Below, in pieces: positions 23,067-34,600 of a stretch of 64,000 bases of DNA. The position numbers and the translations under genes are program-made. The DNA lies in assembly GCF_029784155.1 (NCBI RefSeq), contig NC_073692.1:155835582-155899581 (forward strand). The letters run 5' to 3'. Source of the stretch: Uranotaenia lowii (lineage: Eukaryota; Arthropoda; Insecta; Diptera; Culicidae). Each line of letters begins with the position of its first letter. The stretch's first letter is position 1. The notes under the pieces were generated by a model that saw only the letters and a program-made list of their open reading frames with translations, was not told the origin of the DNA and searched no databases.

Positions 23067-23430
23067 TTAAGGAGGATTTTGGGGGATGACCCGATTCTAA
23101 TTCCAAAGGAGGGCCCTTCTCGATTCTACTAATCAGGTTAGCCTGGGTAGGTCGATAGCGTATAAGAAGGAAGCGCCTGTGTGAACCTCATCCCCCCCAC
23201 TCCACGTCAGAGTCAGTACAGTTTTTCCGAAGACTGACTCTGCAGCCACCATTTTGTTCGGCGGCGGTTAGACCAACGCGTCACTGCTGATCGTTGTAAG
23301 CAGTATCTACCACAGAAACCAGCATCCAGCAAGCAGCAGCAGAGAAACAGCAGCGAGCGCTCGCCGGCCGACAGCAGCAGCAGAAAGATAAGTGGAAAAT
23401 TTGCATTCCCACACACATTACACTACACAA
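23067..23430 (+). repeat. Possible solo LTR
   Basis: It begins TGTTAAGGAGGATTTTGGGG, has a TATA-like GCGTATAAGAAGG at about 23,157 and an initiator-like GAGTCAGTACAG at about 23,210. A CAG-repeat segment (AGCAAGCAGCAGCAG) follows, and the block ends near TAATACACA. The layout resembles an insect LTR with a TG start and CA end. No second copy, primer-binding site or target duplication is visible, so this is tentative. Confidence 0.25.
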
Positions 23431-23449
23431 TAATACACATTAAAAATCG

Positions 23450-23655
23450 AACAACTCTTTTATTTTCTTTAAATAAATATTCCGTTTACTACAGTAAAAT
23501 TTTATATCTATATTTTTATGAGACAAGACAAACGAGCCTTCGCTGTACCTTAGAACGCGTAGCCCCTCCAATACCCCTGTGGTTCGCCGACTCCGAGACA
23601 AAGTCAAAGAGTCTCGTGCCACTGAGCTAGCACACTTAGTAGTTTCAACCATAAA
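23450..23655 (-). repeat. tRNA-like SINE (tentative)
   Basis: On the minus strand GTGCTAGCTCAGTGGCACGA contains a strong A box (TAGCTCAGTGGC), and GAGTCGGCGAACCACAGG about 40 bases later is a weak B box. A body follows with GGCTACGCGTTCTAAGG and GGCTCGTTTGTCTTGTC, ending in AT-rich DNA. The halves do not form a tRNA cloverleaf. No target duplication identified. Confidence 0.4.
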
Positions 23656-24039
23656 TAGTTTCATATACAGTTTCAAAACAAACGAGTTATTTATTCTTGT
23701 CTTTTATAAGAAATGCTGCTAATTTTGAGAAAACAAAATACAAAAAACACCATGTTTGAATGATTTGTTGCGTCGAACCAATAAATTTAAATTGAAGCTA
23801 AGGTTTTTCCAGTGTAAGTCAGTGAAACTTCATCAAAGTGTTTTCTATTTAATTTTTACAACCTTATCGGTGAATGCCATAATATTAAAGTAGGATTATT
23901 TCTAGTTTTCAAATATCATAAATGGATAAAAAAAATTAGAAAAAAATGACAGAAGTTGAATATGATCGAGGAGAGATTTTATAAGAGCGTTCCCATCAAG
24001 CACGAACCAAATTTTTTGAAGTGGTAATCCGAAAAGGGT

Positions 24040-24165
24040 TGAATCTACAACAAAACTTTTTTAAGAAAAAAAAGCGGGGCATTTTGAGAAAAAAAAACGG
24101 GACGGCGGGACATTCTTTAGAAAAGCGGGACATGTCCCGCTTTTGCGGGACGGATGGCAGCCCTA
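24040..24165 (-). mobile_element. hAT-like terminus fragment (tentative)
   Basis: On the minus strand the block starts TAGGGCTGCCATCCGTCCCG and is rich in CGGGAC/GTCCCG repeats including GCGGGACATGTCCCGC. This combination resembles hAT ends. The opposite terminus and an 8-bp duplication were not found. Confidence 0.35.
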
Positions 24166-24169
24166 CTTT

Positions 24170-25490
24170 ATTGTCATGTCATTTTGTCGAAGGCTAACGG
24201 GAGCGCACCCATCGCCTATCGTGTCTATGACGTTATTTAATACAAGACGTCAAATTTTCGATCTTCTTGACAAGTGATGGCTGCATTGTTGCTAGCTAGC
24301 CAGGTGAATACCTTGTCTAGAGTGATTATTGAGTAATATTTACTATGAAACTGAACTCTGGAACTGGAGTTTAACCTGACGGCAAGTTTTGAATTCTTAG
24401 ACTCTTATATCTGTATATCCATGAAATTTAAATTTTATTATTTGGTTAATTTTTTTGAATTTTTAATATTATGTTTCAAATCTTCATGATACCCAATTGT
24501 CATAGGATTAATATTTCTCGATTAAGTACAAAACCAGCCGATCAATGATAAAATGAAACACCTATGAAATATCTATCTAGTCATTTTTCTAAATCAGAGA
24601 ATTTTAGTTGGTGTTAAGAATATTAAAAAAAAAGAGAATTAAATTTTTCATTTTGCGGCACAAGTCAGGGCTACCCTTTTGAGAATTTTTTGAACTCTTC
24701 CGAAATGTTTGCACGTGATTTATTAACAATTTTCATTTGAAGATACCAGAAACTTTCTTCTACGCAGACAACATAGCTATTTGAAGACAGTATACTGAAC
24801 TCATTTCCAATTCCTTTACGCGCATACATTTTTTTTTTGTTTTCTGGGATAGCGTTTGAAAAAAAAATTGAATCATAGGGCCCACCGTGAAAAACTGCCC
24901 CGAACCCCGCGATGGCTTAAATCGGCTCTAGGTATATGAAAATGAAATGAGAATTAAATGTTGAGCAGTGAGAAGTGAATGACAGAACATGACATATGGG
25001 AAGTGAGATATGAAAAGTGAGCAGCAAGTTATTTAGTGGCACGAGATCGTTCGCGATGTTCAATTTGCACCCCTTGGCATGAGACGTAAAAGTATTACCT
25101 TTCGACATTGCTTTTTGGGTGACTTGGGTAACATAAATCCTTCCAAAAAGTAGTGTAAGTAAGTTTTTAAAAGTCGTAATTTAAGTGCGGAGTTGCATCA
25201 CCTTCTTTGTACCACATTGCACTGCGACCACCTTCAAAAATTTGAAAAAAAATAATGAAATACCTAGCTGGATGTCTTGGAATTGATTTATTCTCAGCTT
25301 AAAGAGCTAATGTCATATCCGTTTGAGGTCATTTAAAATCAAATTACGAGTCATTACTAGTGTCAGTATTCTACGCTGTAGAAATTAATGTGTTTCCTAC
25401 CTATTTCAGCAATATTAGATCAAAGGTGTTGTTGGGTACAGAATGAAACTGCACACAACATTTATTGACCTCCTAGTTCAGGCCAACTCA
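24170..25490. other. AT-rich intergenic DNA
   Basis: No supported gene or paired repeat. Confidence 0.4.
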
Positions 25491-25499
25491 CCCTGATGC

Positions 25500-26440
25500 A
25501 AAGCATAAGATTATGTGATTCTAATTTGCAATGTTTATCAAGAAAATCTCGACAGCCGGCATCAGTGTGGCTCCATACCCCACAAAGCACTGGGCACAGA
25601 ATGTATAAATAAGTTCACATACACATATACATGCACTCTTCCTGGAGCACCTTAACCACCTGTAATCATCTGCATAACCATTCAACGACGATCCAACAAC
25701 AGTTCCCTTCACGTCTCTTGCCTTGGCTGGGGTTCTGAACTGAAAATATGCAAAACAGTCGTCCCCCTCATAGTTGTTTGTAGTGTCACAATCAGCCACC
25801 CAAGAGTGGGATAATAAACTTTATTCACCTTTCCGTGTTTCACAATCCATCCACAATCCACCCACCCAGAATTGGAAGGGAAGTCTGCCACCCATAACTC
25901 TCCCGGGTGCCATTCCGCATTAACTGCGAGCTTAGAAGGTATGTGAGTGAATGTACAGCACATTGAGGGTCGGAATGCAGTTTGCCAAGGGTCATTCGAA
26001 AGGGTTGGTGTTGGACATTCAACTTTATAGCCCAAGCTTTTCAGCTCGGCTCAACGGGAAATACCGGAACGTTAGAGGACGACTTCATATGCACACCTCA
26101 GCCCTCAGGTTGCCGGTAAATTATACCGAGACCGAGACCGTGTGACGGGTTCTGGAACTTAACTTCGCACGCTTTGAATAAAGGACTAAATCTCCGCAAG
26201 GTAGCAGTTCATTTGGACTGTGAGCCGTTAAGTTTCAAGGCTCAGACAGCACTTCGTTCTGGGCGCTTCAGGCAAACTCGCGGGAGTAGTTTTTCATATT
26301 TTGTGCGACGTCAACCACCCACATCTACCACCAAGAGTGGTTGAGATTTCCGTTGTCGGTGACTTTTGAGGCAGTGGGGCTTTTTCGAATAGAATGGTTT
26401 GTTTGTTTAACTTCATGATGAGGGACAAGTGAGGATTTAA
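25500..26440. other. Complex, GC-richer single-copy-looking DNA
   Basis: Sequence complexity is clearly higher than in the flanks, with no repeat structure, no inverted ends and no recognisable protein motif in any frame. Possibilities are host regulatory DNA or an unrecognised old element. Confidence 0.3.
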
Positions 26441-26599
26441 TAAAAAAAAAAAAGAAAGCACGCAGATCTAAGTTCAACAGCCTAGTTTTAAAAATTGCTT
26501 GCTTTCTGATCAGAACCTTAGACCAATAACAGTGACCTCAATATTCCAAAAATCAAGTTTCACCATCATTAGAATTTTGATTTATCACTATAATCAATT

Positions 26600-27720
26600 T
26601 TCAAAAGAAGAAAAGCGCCGCCTGGAGGAGGAACAGCTCGAGGAGCTGGAGCAGCTGCATCGTTCCCAAGAAACACGAAAGTTCTATCAGAAACTCAACG
26701 CATCCCGCAAAGGCTTCGTGCCGCAAGCCGAAATGTGCCGGGATAAGGACGGAGGCATCATGACGGACAATCGTGAGGTGATCAAAAGGTGGAAGCAGCA
26801 CTTCGATGAACACCTGAACGGCGCACATGCAGGAGATCAAGACGGTGGGGGATGGTACATTGCCGGCGTAGCCAACTACGAAGAGGAGCCACTCCCAACG
26901 ATGAGTGAGGTTAAGGAAGCCATTCGCCAGCTGAATAGAAACAAGTCGGCTGGGAAGGATGGCGTCGCAGCTGAACTCATCAAAAAGGGCCCGGACAAGT
27001 TGGCCGATTGCCTACACCGGTTGATAGTCCGGATCTGGGACATAGAACAGCTACCGGAGGAGTTGAAGGAGGGGGTTATATGCCCCATCTACAAGAAGGG
27101 CGACAAATTGGATTGTGAGAACTACCGAGCGATCACTGTCCTCAATGCCGCCTACAAAGTGCTGTCCCGAATCCTACTCCGCCGCCTAACGCCACAAGCA
27201 AACAGATTCGTGGGAAGTCATCAGGCCGGCTTCATGGAGGGACGGTCAACGACGGACCAGATATTCACATTACGGCAAATCCTCCAAAAATGCCGGGAAC
27301 ACCAAGTCCCTACGCACCATCTATTCATCGACTTCAAAGCCGCATACGACACGATCGACCGTAACGAGCTATGGAAAATCATGGACGAGAACGGCTTTTC
27401 CGGGAAGCTGATCAGACTGATCAAGGCGACGATGGATGGAACGCAGTGCTGACGGACTTCGGGCGTATCGTCGAGTTCATTCGAAAAGCACATGGGGCTT
27501 CGACAAGGCGGGAGTCTATCCTGCATGATGTTCAACGTGGCGCTAATAAATGATACTCGACGAATGGTGGGCTAAATTTGGGGCATGATTTTCTACAGAT
27601 CCAGTCAACTTATTTGCTTTACCGATGACATTAATATAGTCGGCAGGTCATCTGCGGCGGTAGACGAGATTTTTCGCAAACTGAAACGTGAAGCAGGAAG
27701 GTTATTCATTCTAGAAATAA
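26600..27720 (+). pseudogene. Non-LTR retrotransposon RT fragment (RTE/CR1-like)
   Basis: Truncated at both ends. It starts in the linker upstream of RT (EEKRRLEEEQLEELEQL, then KFYQKLNASRKGF). The RT core follows in order: GGIMTDNREVIKRWKQHFDE, NKSAGKDGVAAELIKKG, CPIYKKGDKLDCENYRAI, QAGFMEGRSTTDQIFTLRQI and HLFIDFKAAYDTIDRNELW with the first catalytic Asp. A frameshift at about 27,445 ends the open frame. The next frame continues as GLRQGGSLSCMMFNVAL and, after a small deletion, FTDDINIVG (the usual FADD box, changed to FTDD). Codon usage is GC-rich compared with the flanks, suggesting recent arrival. It is inactive. The clade is a judgement from motif style. Confidence 0.85.
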
Positions 27721-27734
27721 GAATATAAAAAAAA

Positions 27735-27815
27735 AGATTTTCGGAAAGTGAGAATCGAACTCACATCATTTAATTTATGTACCCTTGCCTATCCGACCAC
27801 TTTTCCAGTGTAGGT
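27735..27815 (-). repeat. tRNA-like sequence
   Basis: On the minus strand: AAAAGTGGTCGGATAGGCAA with an A-box-like TGGTCGGATAGG, and GAGTTCGATTCTCAC as B box. GGAAAAG near the start can pair with CTTTCC near the end, so part of an acceptor stem survives. The anticodon region does not form a clear stem. It is either a degenerate tRNA or a SINE head lying just after the LINE fragment. Confidence 0.4.
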
Positions 27816-27970
27816 ACTAATTGAGTCAGACGAAAATGTCCAAGAGCTCGTAAATTAAAATTATCAACTGCTGAGACGGAGGCATCAATTTTTACCGAAA
27901 ATTTAATAAAAAAGCAATAGTTTGTCAAGCCATATGTAAGTGTGGCATGCATGTTGTGACCGTTCACTAT

Positions 27971-29116
27971 GTTACGGCCACGCTAGCAAAGGTGCACCCA
28001 GGGGAGCTGACCAAATCGTTTATTTTATTTAGGAGTTTAGGGTAGTTTTAAGGAAATTTCACCTAGCAAAGTAACAAATTAAAATCATAATAAATATTCT
28101 AAAAATAAATAAATAAAAAACAGTGAAATTTCATAGCTAGACTATCTGACAGGAGAAATGGCACAATAAATGAATAAAACCACACAAAATATACATGTCA
28201 GGTACTGTAAACAGCCTTATACAACACCACACGAACCACGACACACCCCTGAGCACTCCAGGAGTCGTCTAAATGCGATTTAGACGAGTCTGGAGGAAAA
28301 TCTAGGAGGAGGGAAAATTGCGTTGAGCAACTTCCTCTTCGACTTGGATCGAGACCTCGAGGCAACTAACACCCAAAAATCTAAGCTGCAGTGCAGAAAG
28401 TTAAACTTTAAAATAGTGTCTCGCGCGGTTAAACGGGACGTCTTTACCCGTCGCGATAATCCGAGTGTTAAGCGGCTGAAACCACGATAGCGCCGATTAC
28501 TATCGGGCACAGCCGGAAAATTTATCGAATTGACTGAACCCAGGTTGAGTGGCCTGATCTTCGTGTTGGACAAATACACGAGGTCCTCAATCACACTGAA
28601 AAGCCGATATCAAAGCTACATTGCCAAAACCACGTAGTAACTGGGACCGTGATAGCGCCAAGGTCTATCGGGTCCAGAAACGGAGACAGAGGCCGACGGT
28701 GTATCCAGATGGGGCCATAATCGATCAATCGGTGCAGTCGAATCCTTCCGAAGTCTGGAGTTTGGCATCGAGGTACCCACTTGCCCGGGAGAGCGTTGGC
28801 ATTCTTGACCACGGTGACCACGGACGGCGATACAGAAGACCAAGCAACGGAGAGCCAAGGCAAGCAGCAGCGCGCATCGACGGGCCCTCACACGACACAC
28901 CACACACTAAACCGCAAGTCGATTGTAATTTGAGAAGTAGGGAACTTAGGCCAGATTAGGGAATCAGGGAAAGTGCCAACAAGAAAGTTCAGGAAATAAA
29001 ATAATTTGGTTCTGGCACTCTATCTCTGAGTTTTCACTTGGGCAAATGAGCCGACCCTGGGTGTCCTATTGAAGAGTTCTTGTGACTGAGCGGGCTGTAA
29101 CATAAGGGATGTTACA
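27971..29116 (+). repeat. Possible solo LTR (TGTTAC...GTTACA)
   Basis: It starts TGTTACGGCCACGCTAGC and ends GGGATGTTACA. Such ends are typical of many insect Ty3-type LTRs, and AATAAAATAATT near 28,997 could be the polyadenylation signal. The interior at 28,620-28,960 is GC-rich and has overlapping open frames with no recognised domain. Flanking bases do not give a clear 4-5-bp duplication, so the call rests on the ends. Confidence 0.35.
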
Positions 29117-29810
29117 ATGTGAACACTGAATGAAACCAGCTGTTTTCAGTTCCTGAAGCGTCTTCGGCTGTTCATAATCCATATACATGATCACCCAGTA
29201 CGGTTTTGCCCGGATTTGACATCAATTCTCTATTGAAAGAACACGATGGCTTAGTACCAATGCAACAGAGTCCAGATCGTATCGAATGAGATGAATATGC
29301 TAAATTGTTCTCAAGCGAGACAGATTGAAGTTCTTTGGGCCCATAACAAATCTTATTTGAGAAAACATGTGAAGTTTTCAGATTCTATCAAAAACTTTGC
29401 AAAAGATTGGATAAAAGTAGCCAAAATTCAACGCAAATATCTTATTATTCGATCACCCGTTTCGAATTATGATTTCACTAAGAAAACATCTCCATATTAT
29501 ATAAACCACAAATAAAAAGATAAGTCCAAATGTTCCGAGGCCTTCGATAAAGTCAATAAAGTTGTGGAATGAAATAAATTATATGAGATCAAGAAATCCG
29601 AAGCATCTACATGTAGGGCAAGATAATGTTAAAAAAAAAATAAGTTCTTTTTCCTTATAGATCAAAATGTTAGCTTTTTCAAGCGTTATACTCTTATATC
29701 TTGGTAAAATCACAATCTGATTATAAATAAGAAATATATAAATTTTTTACACTTTATGTTTTCGTTACAAGTGTTTCTTTTTATCAGAAATTATTAATCG
29801 GTTTTTCCTA

Positions 29811-30346
29811 TTAACCCTTTAATGCATAGTGTTGTTTTAAAACAACACTAATCAAAATCCAAATATCTCGAAAACGCGTGGATATTTTTGAGTAATGTAT
29901 TCACAGAAAATATTTCAGAGATTAAAAGACACTAGCTCATGGTATTTTCATCACGATATTTCAATATATCTATGAGATATTGCACAAAGTATGCGGAAAA
30001 ATTGCAAAAATCAAATTTATTAATTTTTTTTGAAAAAAGTAGTTTTTGGAAAATCACTGTTATTTCTTCAGATTTGCAAGTTCTAACATTTTTTTTAATC
30101 TCAATCAATCACAAACACTTTTTTGTACCCAATTGACAAGGTTTGGAAGAAATTTGCAATATCGTATTGAAAGGAATTAAGAATTTCATAAATTATTTTT
30201 TAAGTTTGATGGGTCATAACTTGTAAAATATTCAAAATATCGACTTCAAACCTATTGAGTTTTGTTATTCGAATTAAAATGATATAATTTCACTGAATAA
30301 ATTACTGCTATCCTCATTTAAAAAAAGTCATGCATTTAAGGGTTAA
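29811..30346. mobile_element. piggyBac-type MITE, TTAA-flanked
   Basis: It starts TTAACCCTTTAATGCAT and ends ATGCATTTAAGGGTTAA. The inverted ends CCCTTTAATGCAT and CCCTTAAATGCAT are bounded by TTAA on both sides (29,811-29,814 and 30,343-30,346), the target of piggyBac-family transposases. A subterminal palindrome, GTTGTTTTAAAACAAC, sits just inside the left end. Non-coding. Confidence 0.8.
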
Positions 30347-30599
30347 TTTAAATATTTGATCATTGAAAATAAATGATTTCTCTTTTGTCAAACGATATAA
30401 GACCAAAACTGTTGATAACAAAAAAAAAAAGAAGGTTCAGGAAGATTCAGAGCGACAGATGTTTTCATAATCTGCTTCTGACCCATTTCAGCGTGACTTC
30501 CCAACGATTGCAAAACAATTATTTGGTATATTGGTTGTTAACTTTTCGGTTTATTGCGCTCATTAGAAAAAATAATACCTTTAAGATCAAAATAAGGAT

Positions 30600-31614
30600 C
30601 GCTTCAATCTGGAATCAAAAGTGTTATTATTGGACGGAAAATTATCAGAATAAAATCAATAGAAATCGTGACGTCACAACGTCACTACTACGTGAGTCTG
30701 GCGTACCTCAAGGATCGATTTTGGGGCCAATGCTGTTTTCTCTCTTTATTAATGACCTGCCATCTGTTTTAAAATACTGTAGCGTTCAGATGTTTGCTGA
30801 TGACGTTCAAATATATTTCTGTTCTGACAACTCGTTACCAATGGAAGCTGTTGGTGACAAAATAAATTACGACTTAGAACAAATCAACCAATGGTCTATT
30901 CAGAATATTCTACCTGTTAACCCAGCTAAAACCAAGGCTCTATGCTTCAGTAGACCCAACAGAAATATTAATATCCCTACGCTTTATCTGGCGAATTCTG
31001 AGATAGTTTTCACCGATTATGCTGAAAATCTTGGCGTCATTTTTGACCGTGAATTGTTATGGAACAGGCAAGTCAATAAACAGTGTGGCAAAATTTATGG
31101 ATCTTTGAAACAGTTAAATCTCACCACGAGGAACCTTGATGTCCAAACTAAATTAAAATTGTTCAAAAGCTATGTTTATCCGTTATTCATTTATGGCGAT
31201 TTTATCTATTCAAATTGTTCTGCTAGGTCCATGGACAGACTCCGTGTTGCTCTGAACTCATGCGTTCGTTACGTTTACAACTTATCTAGGTATTCCAGTG
31301 TTTCCCACCTACAAAAAAATTTTATAGGCTGTTCATTCTATAATTTTTACAAATACAGATCCTGCGTAGTTATCCACAGAATACTTCATAAAGAAGCTCC
31401 ACAATATATCAAAAGACTTTTCGTTCCTGTGAGAAATTCAAGAACACTGAATTTAACTATTCCATCACATTGCTCGGTTTATTTTAATAACTCGTTTCTC
31501 GTTAGAGGCATCTCGACCTGGAATAATCTTCCTATCCATATTAAATCCTTAAAAACGAAATCAGAATTCAAAAAAGCTTCACTTACAAGATTTGCATCGA
31601 TAAGACAGTAATCG
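30600..31614 (+). pseudogene. 5'-truncated LINE reverse transcriptase, 3' half
   Basis: A largely open frame covers the second half of an APE-type LINE RT and its C-terminal domain. ESGVPQGSILGPMLFSLFIN is the conserved PQGS box, and VQMFADDVQIYFCSDN holds the catalytic FADD. ENLGVIFDRELLW follows. The C-terminal arm ends with LVRGISTWNNLPIHIKSLKT and a stop at 31,609-31,611. No frameshift is seen across about 330 codons, so this copy is fairly young. Truncation inside the RT fingers shows that it is a dead, incompletely reverse-transcribed copy. The C-terminal WNxLP pattern suggests a Jockey/CR1-type clade. Confidence 0.85.
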
Positions 31615-31758
31615 GTTATTTTTATAGTTAGGTATAAAAGTTCGTCAGAAACGAAATTTGATCAATATTCAAAATCACAAGTTAATAACCTAATTGTAAC
31701 ACATCAAAAAGAATGTACAAATCTTATGTTGCATGAAAAAAAAAAAAAAAAAAAAAAC
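31612..31758 (+). repeat. LINE 3' UTR and poly-A tail
   Basis: A short 3' UTR after the RT stop ends in 23 consecutive A residues at 31,736-31,758. This marks the 3' end of the retrotransposon and confirms plus-strand orientation. Confidence 0.75.
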
Positions 31759-32025
31759 GTCCCACTTTTTCAATGTTTCCGTTTTTTCAACAACACCGAA
31801 CTTTTCTGTTCTCTTATTCAATCAGATTTTAAGAAAATTTCAGAACAGTATCAATTCATCACAACAACAAAGATGCAATTTTGATTTTTTGACATTTTTA
31901 TTTCAATTTTTTGAAGAGCGATTCAGTTTTGTGGGGACGTCACGAAATGTTATGTTTAGCTGTATAAAATGAATCAAAGTATTATCTTCATATTTATGCA
32001 TTATTAACAATAAAAGTTTAGAAAC

Positions 32026-32044
32026 TGTATGTATGTATGTATGT
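32026..32044. repeat. TATG microsatellite
   Basis: About four and a half uninterrupted TATG units follow directly after a 21-base sequence that recurs at 36,526-36,546. This could be the microsatellite tail of an old retroposon. Confidence 0.6.
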
Positions 32045-32344
32045 AAATAAGCCACCATGGGTGCACGGATTCACCGCAGTTTCGTCAACGTATGCGCTTA
32101 GTTGCATTCTTTAGATTATAAGTACAGCAAATCTGCAATGCAACTCACCACATACCCAACACCATGGCTTGGTGTGAACTGTTATGAACTGAATGCTTGA
32201 CGTGTAGGCGTATGTGTTTTTTGGATGAACGAGTCAACCATTTACTCAACCGTATTAAATTTATAACATTTTTTGGTGTTATTAATCTACGACAGGTATT
32301 ACGCATACGTTTAGACACCTGGGCAATTGGCAACTGATTGGTCG

Positions 32345-32520
32345 TTCTAATACTTTTATATATGGTTATTTAATGAGGTTATCTTACCTTACCTTACAAC
32401 TTTAATTTTACCATTTTCAACTCACAACTTACCATTTTTACAAAAAATTGATTTCACCATTCTTTTCAACAGCCAAATCTTACCATTTTTAAACTCAAAC
32501 CTTACCATATGCGAAATTTA
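32345..32520. repeat. Degenerate TTACCATTTT repeats
   Basis: At least five degenerate copies of (C)TTACCATTTT or CTTACCATAT, separated by 15-35 bases, lie in this stretch. No gene. Confidence 0.4.
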
Positions 32521-32892
32521 TTATTTAAAAGAAGAAAATATAACATGAATTAAACAAAAGTATAATTAAAATAGGTGTAGTGCTGATAAAGAATAAGGAT
32601 ATTGATTGAGTGAATAAAAATTTAGGGAAAAAAACGTTCTTATGAACTTTATAGCTTCAAAAGAAAGTAATAAAAATAAAAAAGCAATTATTCCTACATA
32701 CACCATTGGGTTATTATAACATGTTAATCAATTTTTTGAGAGGGAAAATGACGATAGTGAAAAAGTTGAATCAAATACTACAAAAGCTATAAGAAAAAAA
32801 ATCAAACTTGTTAATTTAACTGGTAGTGTATAGGTACATTTCCGGAATGTCTCAATCAAGGGAAACAAAAGTCATAAATTGGAAACTTCTCA

Positions 32893-33574
32893 CACGCTAA
32901 CTTTTGGCTACCCCTTAAGGGCGTAAAATTGACCCGTTATTGAGAAACTCCACTATCTGTCAAATAAAGGGTCCTTTTGGCGGATCAAAATCACCCTTTA
33001 TTTCGAAAAGCTAGAGTCCGCTTCAAAGCGGTAGTTTAAGATAATGTTACATGTTGAAAGCGTTATTATTTGTCCGGTAAATTGCCATTGATGTGAAAAA
33101 TTGTAAGTATTTTGTGCATTTATTTTGTTTTCTTTGTGGAATTCTAACCATTCGTGTTTTTATTTCAAAACTGCACTGTTCCGGATGACGGTAACGAAAA
33201 TATGCCGTTGTTTGAAACCGGATTCACGGCGGTGGATGGTAAATAAAAAAAATGAATGAATTCATACTTTTATATATGTGTCTTTAAATAAATAGAATTG
33301 AATATAATATTTTGTAGTGATTTATTTCCCGGCAAACATATTTCCCATTGGCAGCTCCTGAAATTTCCACCATACGAAAGCGTCTTAAATAAGGGGTAAT
33401 TTTCATCCGGTATGAGCGTTTGAAATAAGGGGTAATTTTTACCCGTTACAAGCGTTATGAGGCTGAGTACCCCTTAAAGGGTACAGCGACTTTATCCTTA
33501 AAAAAGGAGTTCTCCCAGTCTTATTGAATAACGGGTCAAAAGTATTCGTTAAGGGGTAGCCAAAAGTTAGCGTG
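32893..33574. mobile_element. 682-bp inverted-repeat element, CACGCTAAC ends
   Basis: The left end CACGCTAACTTTTGGCTACC continues into CCTTAA and ACCCGTTATT. The right end, reversed, repeats CACGCTAACTTTTGGCTACC, CCTTAA and ACCCGTTATT within about 60 bp. Inside are further AAATAAGGGGTAA and AATCACCC-type repeats (near 32,990, 33,390 and 33,425). No target duplication could be read from the flanks, and there is no coding region. Superfamily unresolved. Confidence 0.75.
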
Positions 33575-33785
33575 CACCGAATAAACGTTAGGTGTGTTCA
33601 ACAAAACTCAATCGAAATCAATTGAAATGGATTGACAGTTGATCAGCTGTTTTTCCAATTGACTTCGATCGATTTCTATCAGGCTGCTGAATGAACAGCC
33701 AGACACTAATACTAATGCGCTTAGTTTGTTTTCATTTTTTATTCGGCTGCGCGCTTCAAGCATTTCCACAAATTTTGCGGACAGC

Positions 33786-34220
33786 AAACGCTGAGGCTGA
33801 GATGCGACGTCGTGATCACGCAACTGGAATTCATCTAGACGATCGGGAACTTTTCTATGAAAAGAATGTCGATGACGATTATGTTCACCTATAGCAAAGC
33901 GGCTGAGAAAGCTGCTGAAGGAATGGCGGAAAACTTGGAAGATACCAAGGTGCATAGCATCAAGGAATGGGTTTCTATGTTGGGTACACGTACCGAAATC
34001 GCTAACCGATTTTAAAGCAAGGGTCAGTATGTCTACCGCGATAAAGTCCGACGAATGTGCGAACTGAAAAAATCGAGTTTTGTTGTTGCTTATCCGGATT
34101 TGGTGAACAACCAACATGTTCAGGCCTATTTTTTGCCAGAAACACCTTTTCAAAAATTGGAAATTAATGATAAAATTGCCAGGGAAATAGTCTTGAGCAT
34201 CTATCCCACATACAAAAATA
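33786..34220 (+). pseudogene. MCM2 N-terminal fragment, processed/captured copy
   Basis: Conceptual translation recalls the N-terminal part of the replicative helicase subunit MCM2. In order: NAEAEMRRRDHATGIHLDD; after a deletion and frame change EKAAEGMAENLEDTKVHSIK, EWVSMLGTRTEIANRF and a stop; after another small deletion GQYVYRDKVRRMCELKKSSF, VVAYPDLVNNQHVQAYFLPE and IVLSIYPTY, where similarity ends. In other animals the block from MRRRD to YPKYDR precedes the OB fold. The blocks run together without introns, which suggests a cDNA origin, although introns might simply be absent here in the parent gene. Function in the parent: ATPase ring of the MCM2-7 helicase. This copy lacks the AAA+ domain and has stops and frameshifts. 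Confidence 0.8.
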
Positions 34221-34329
34221 ATATTAAATGTCATCATGATATTAAGAAATAAAATTCAAAGTATTAATTTAAAATTTATTTTGGCATCTTACTCTATTTG
34301 ACAAACACTTTCACCACACTTTTTGACCA

Positions 34330-34600
34330 GTTGCTGCAGCAAGAAGAAGAAGAAGTTGCTGCAGCAAGCACACTGACTAATGAGACCTACGCAGAAACAC
34401 CGACACCGCACCGACGGATGCTACCAGCACCGCACCACCCAAGACGGACCACATCAACACGAACTCCCTGTAGCAACTGATTTGACTCACACCAGACTGC
34501 TAGCACTGCACCACCACCCCGGCACAGAACCACTGGCACAACACCACTGACACAGCACCACCGACGCTGCACCGGTTGACTCCACTGTAACTTGCACTGC
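34330..34600 (+). repeat. CAG/CACCAC-rich low-complexity stretch
   Basis: Two TTGCTGCAGCAA palindromes bracket an AGAAGAAGAAG run at about 34,332-34,370. About 200 bases of CACCAC/GCACCA-type degenerate repeats follow. The minus-strand open frame over it is a by-product of this composition. Confidence 0.5.

Noticed and set aside
28591..28959. Overlapping open frames on both strands
   Set aside because: Several frames open at once through a GC-rich, possibly LTR-derived segment; none shows a known motif.
33608..34237. Open frame of 209 codons on the minus strand
   Set aside because: It is antisense to the MCM2-like fragment, whose plus-strand translation matches a known family; the minus frame has no motif.
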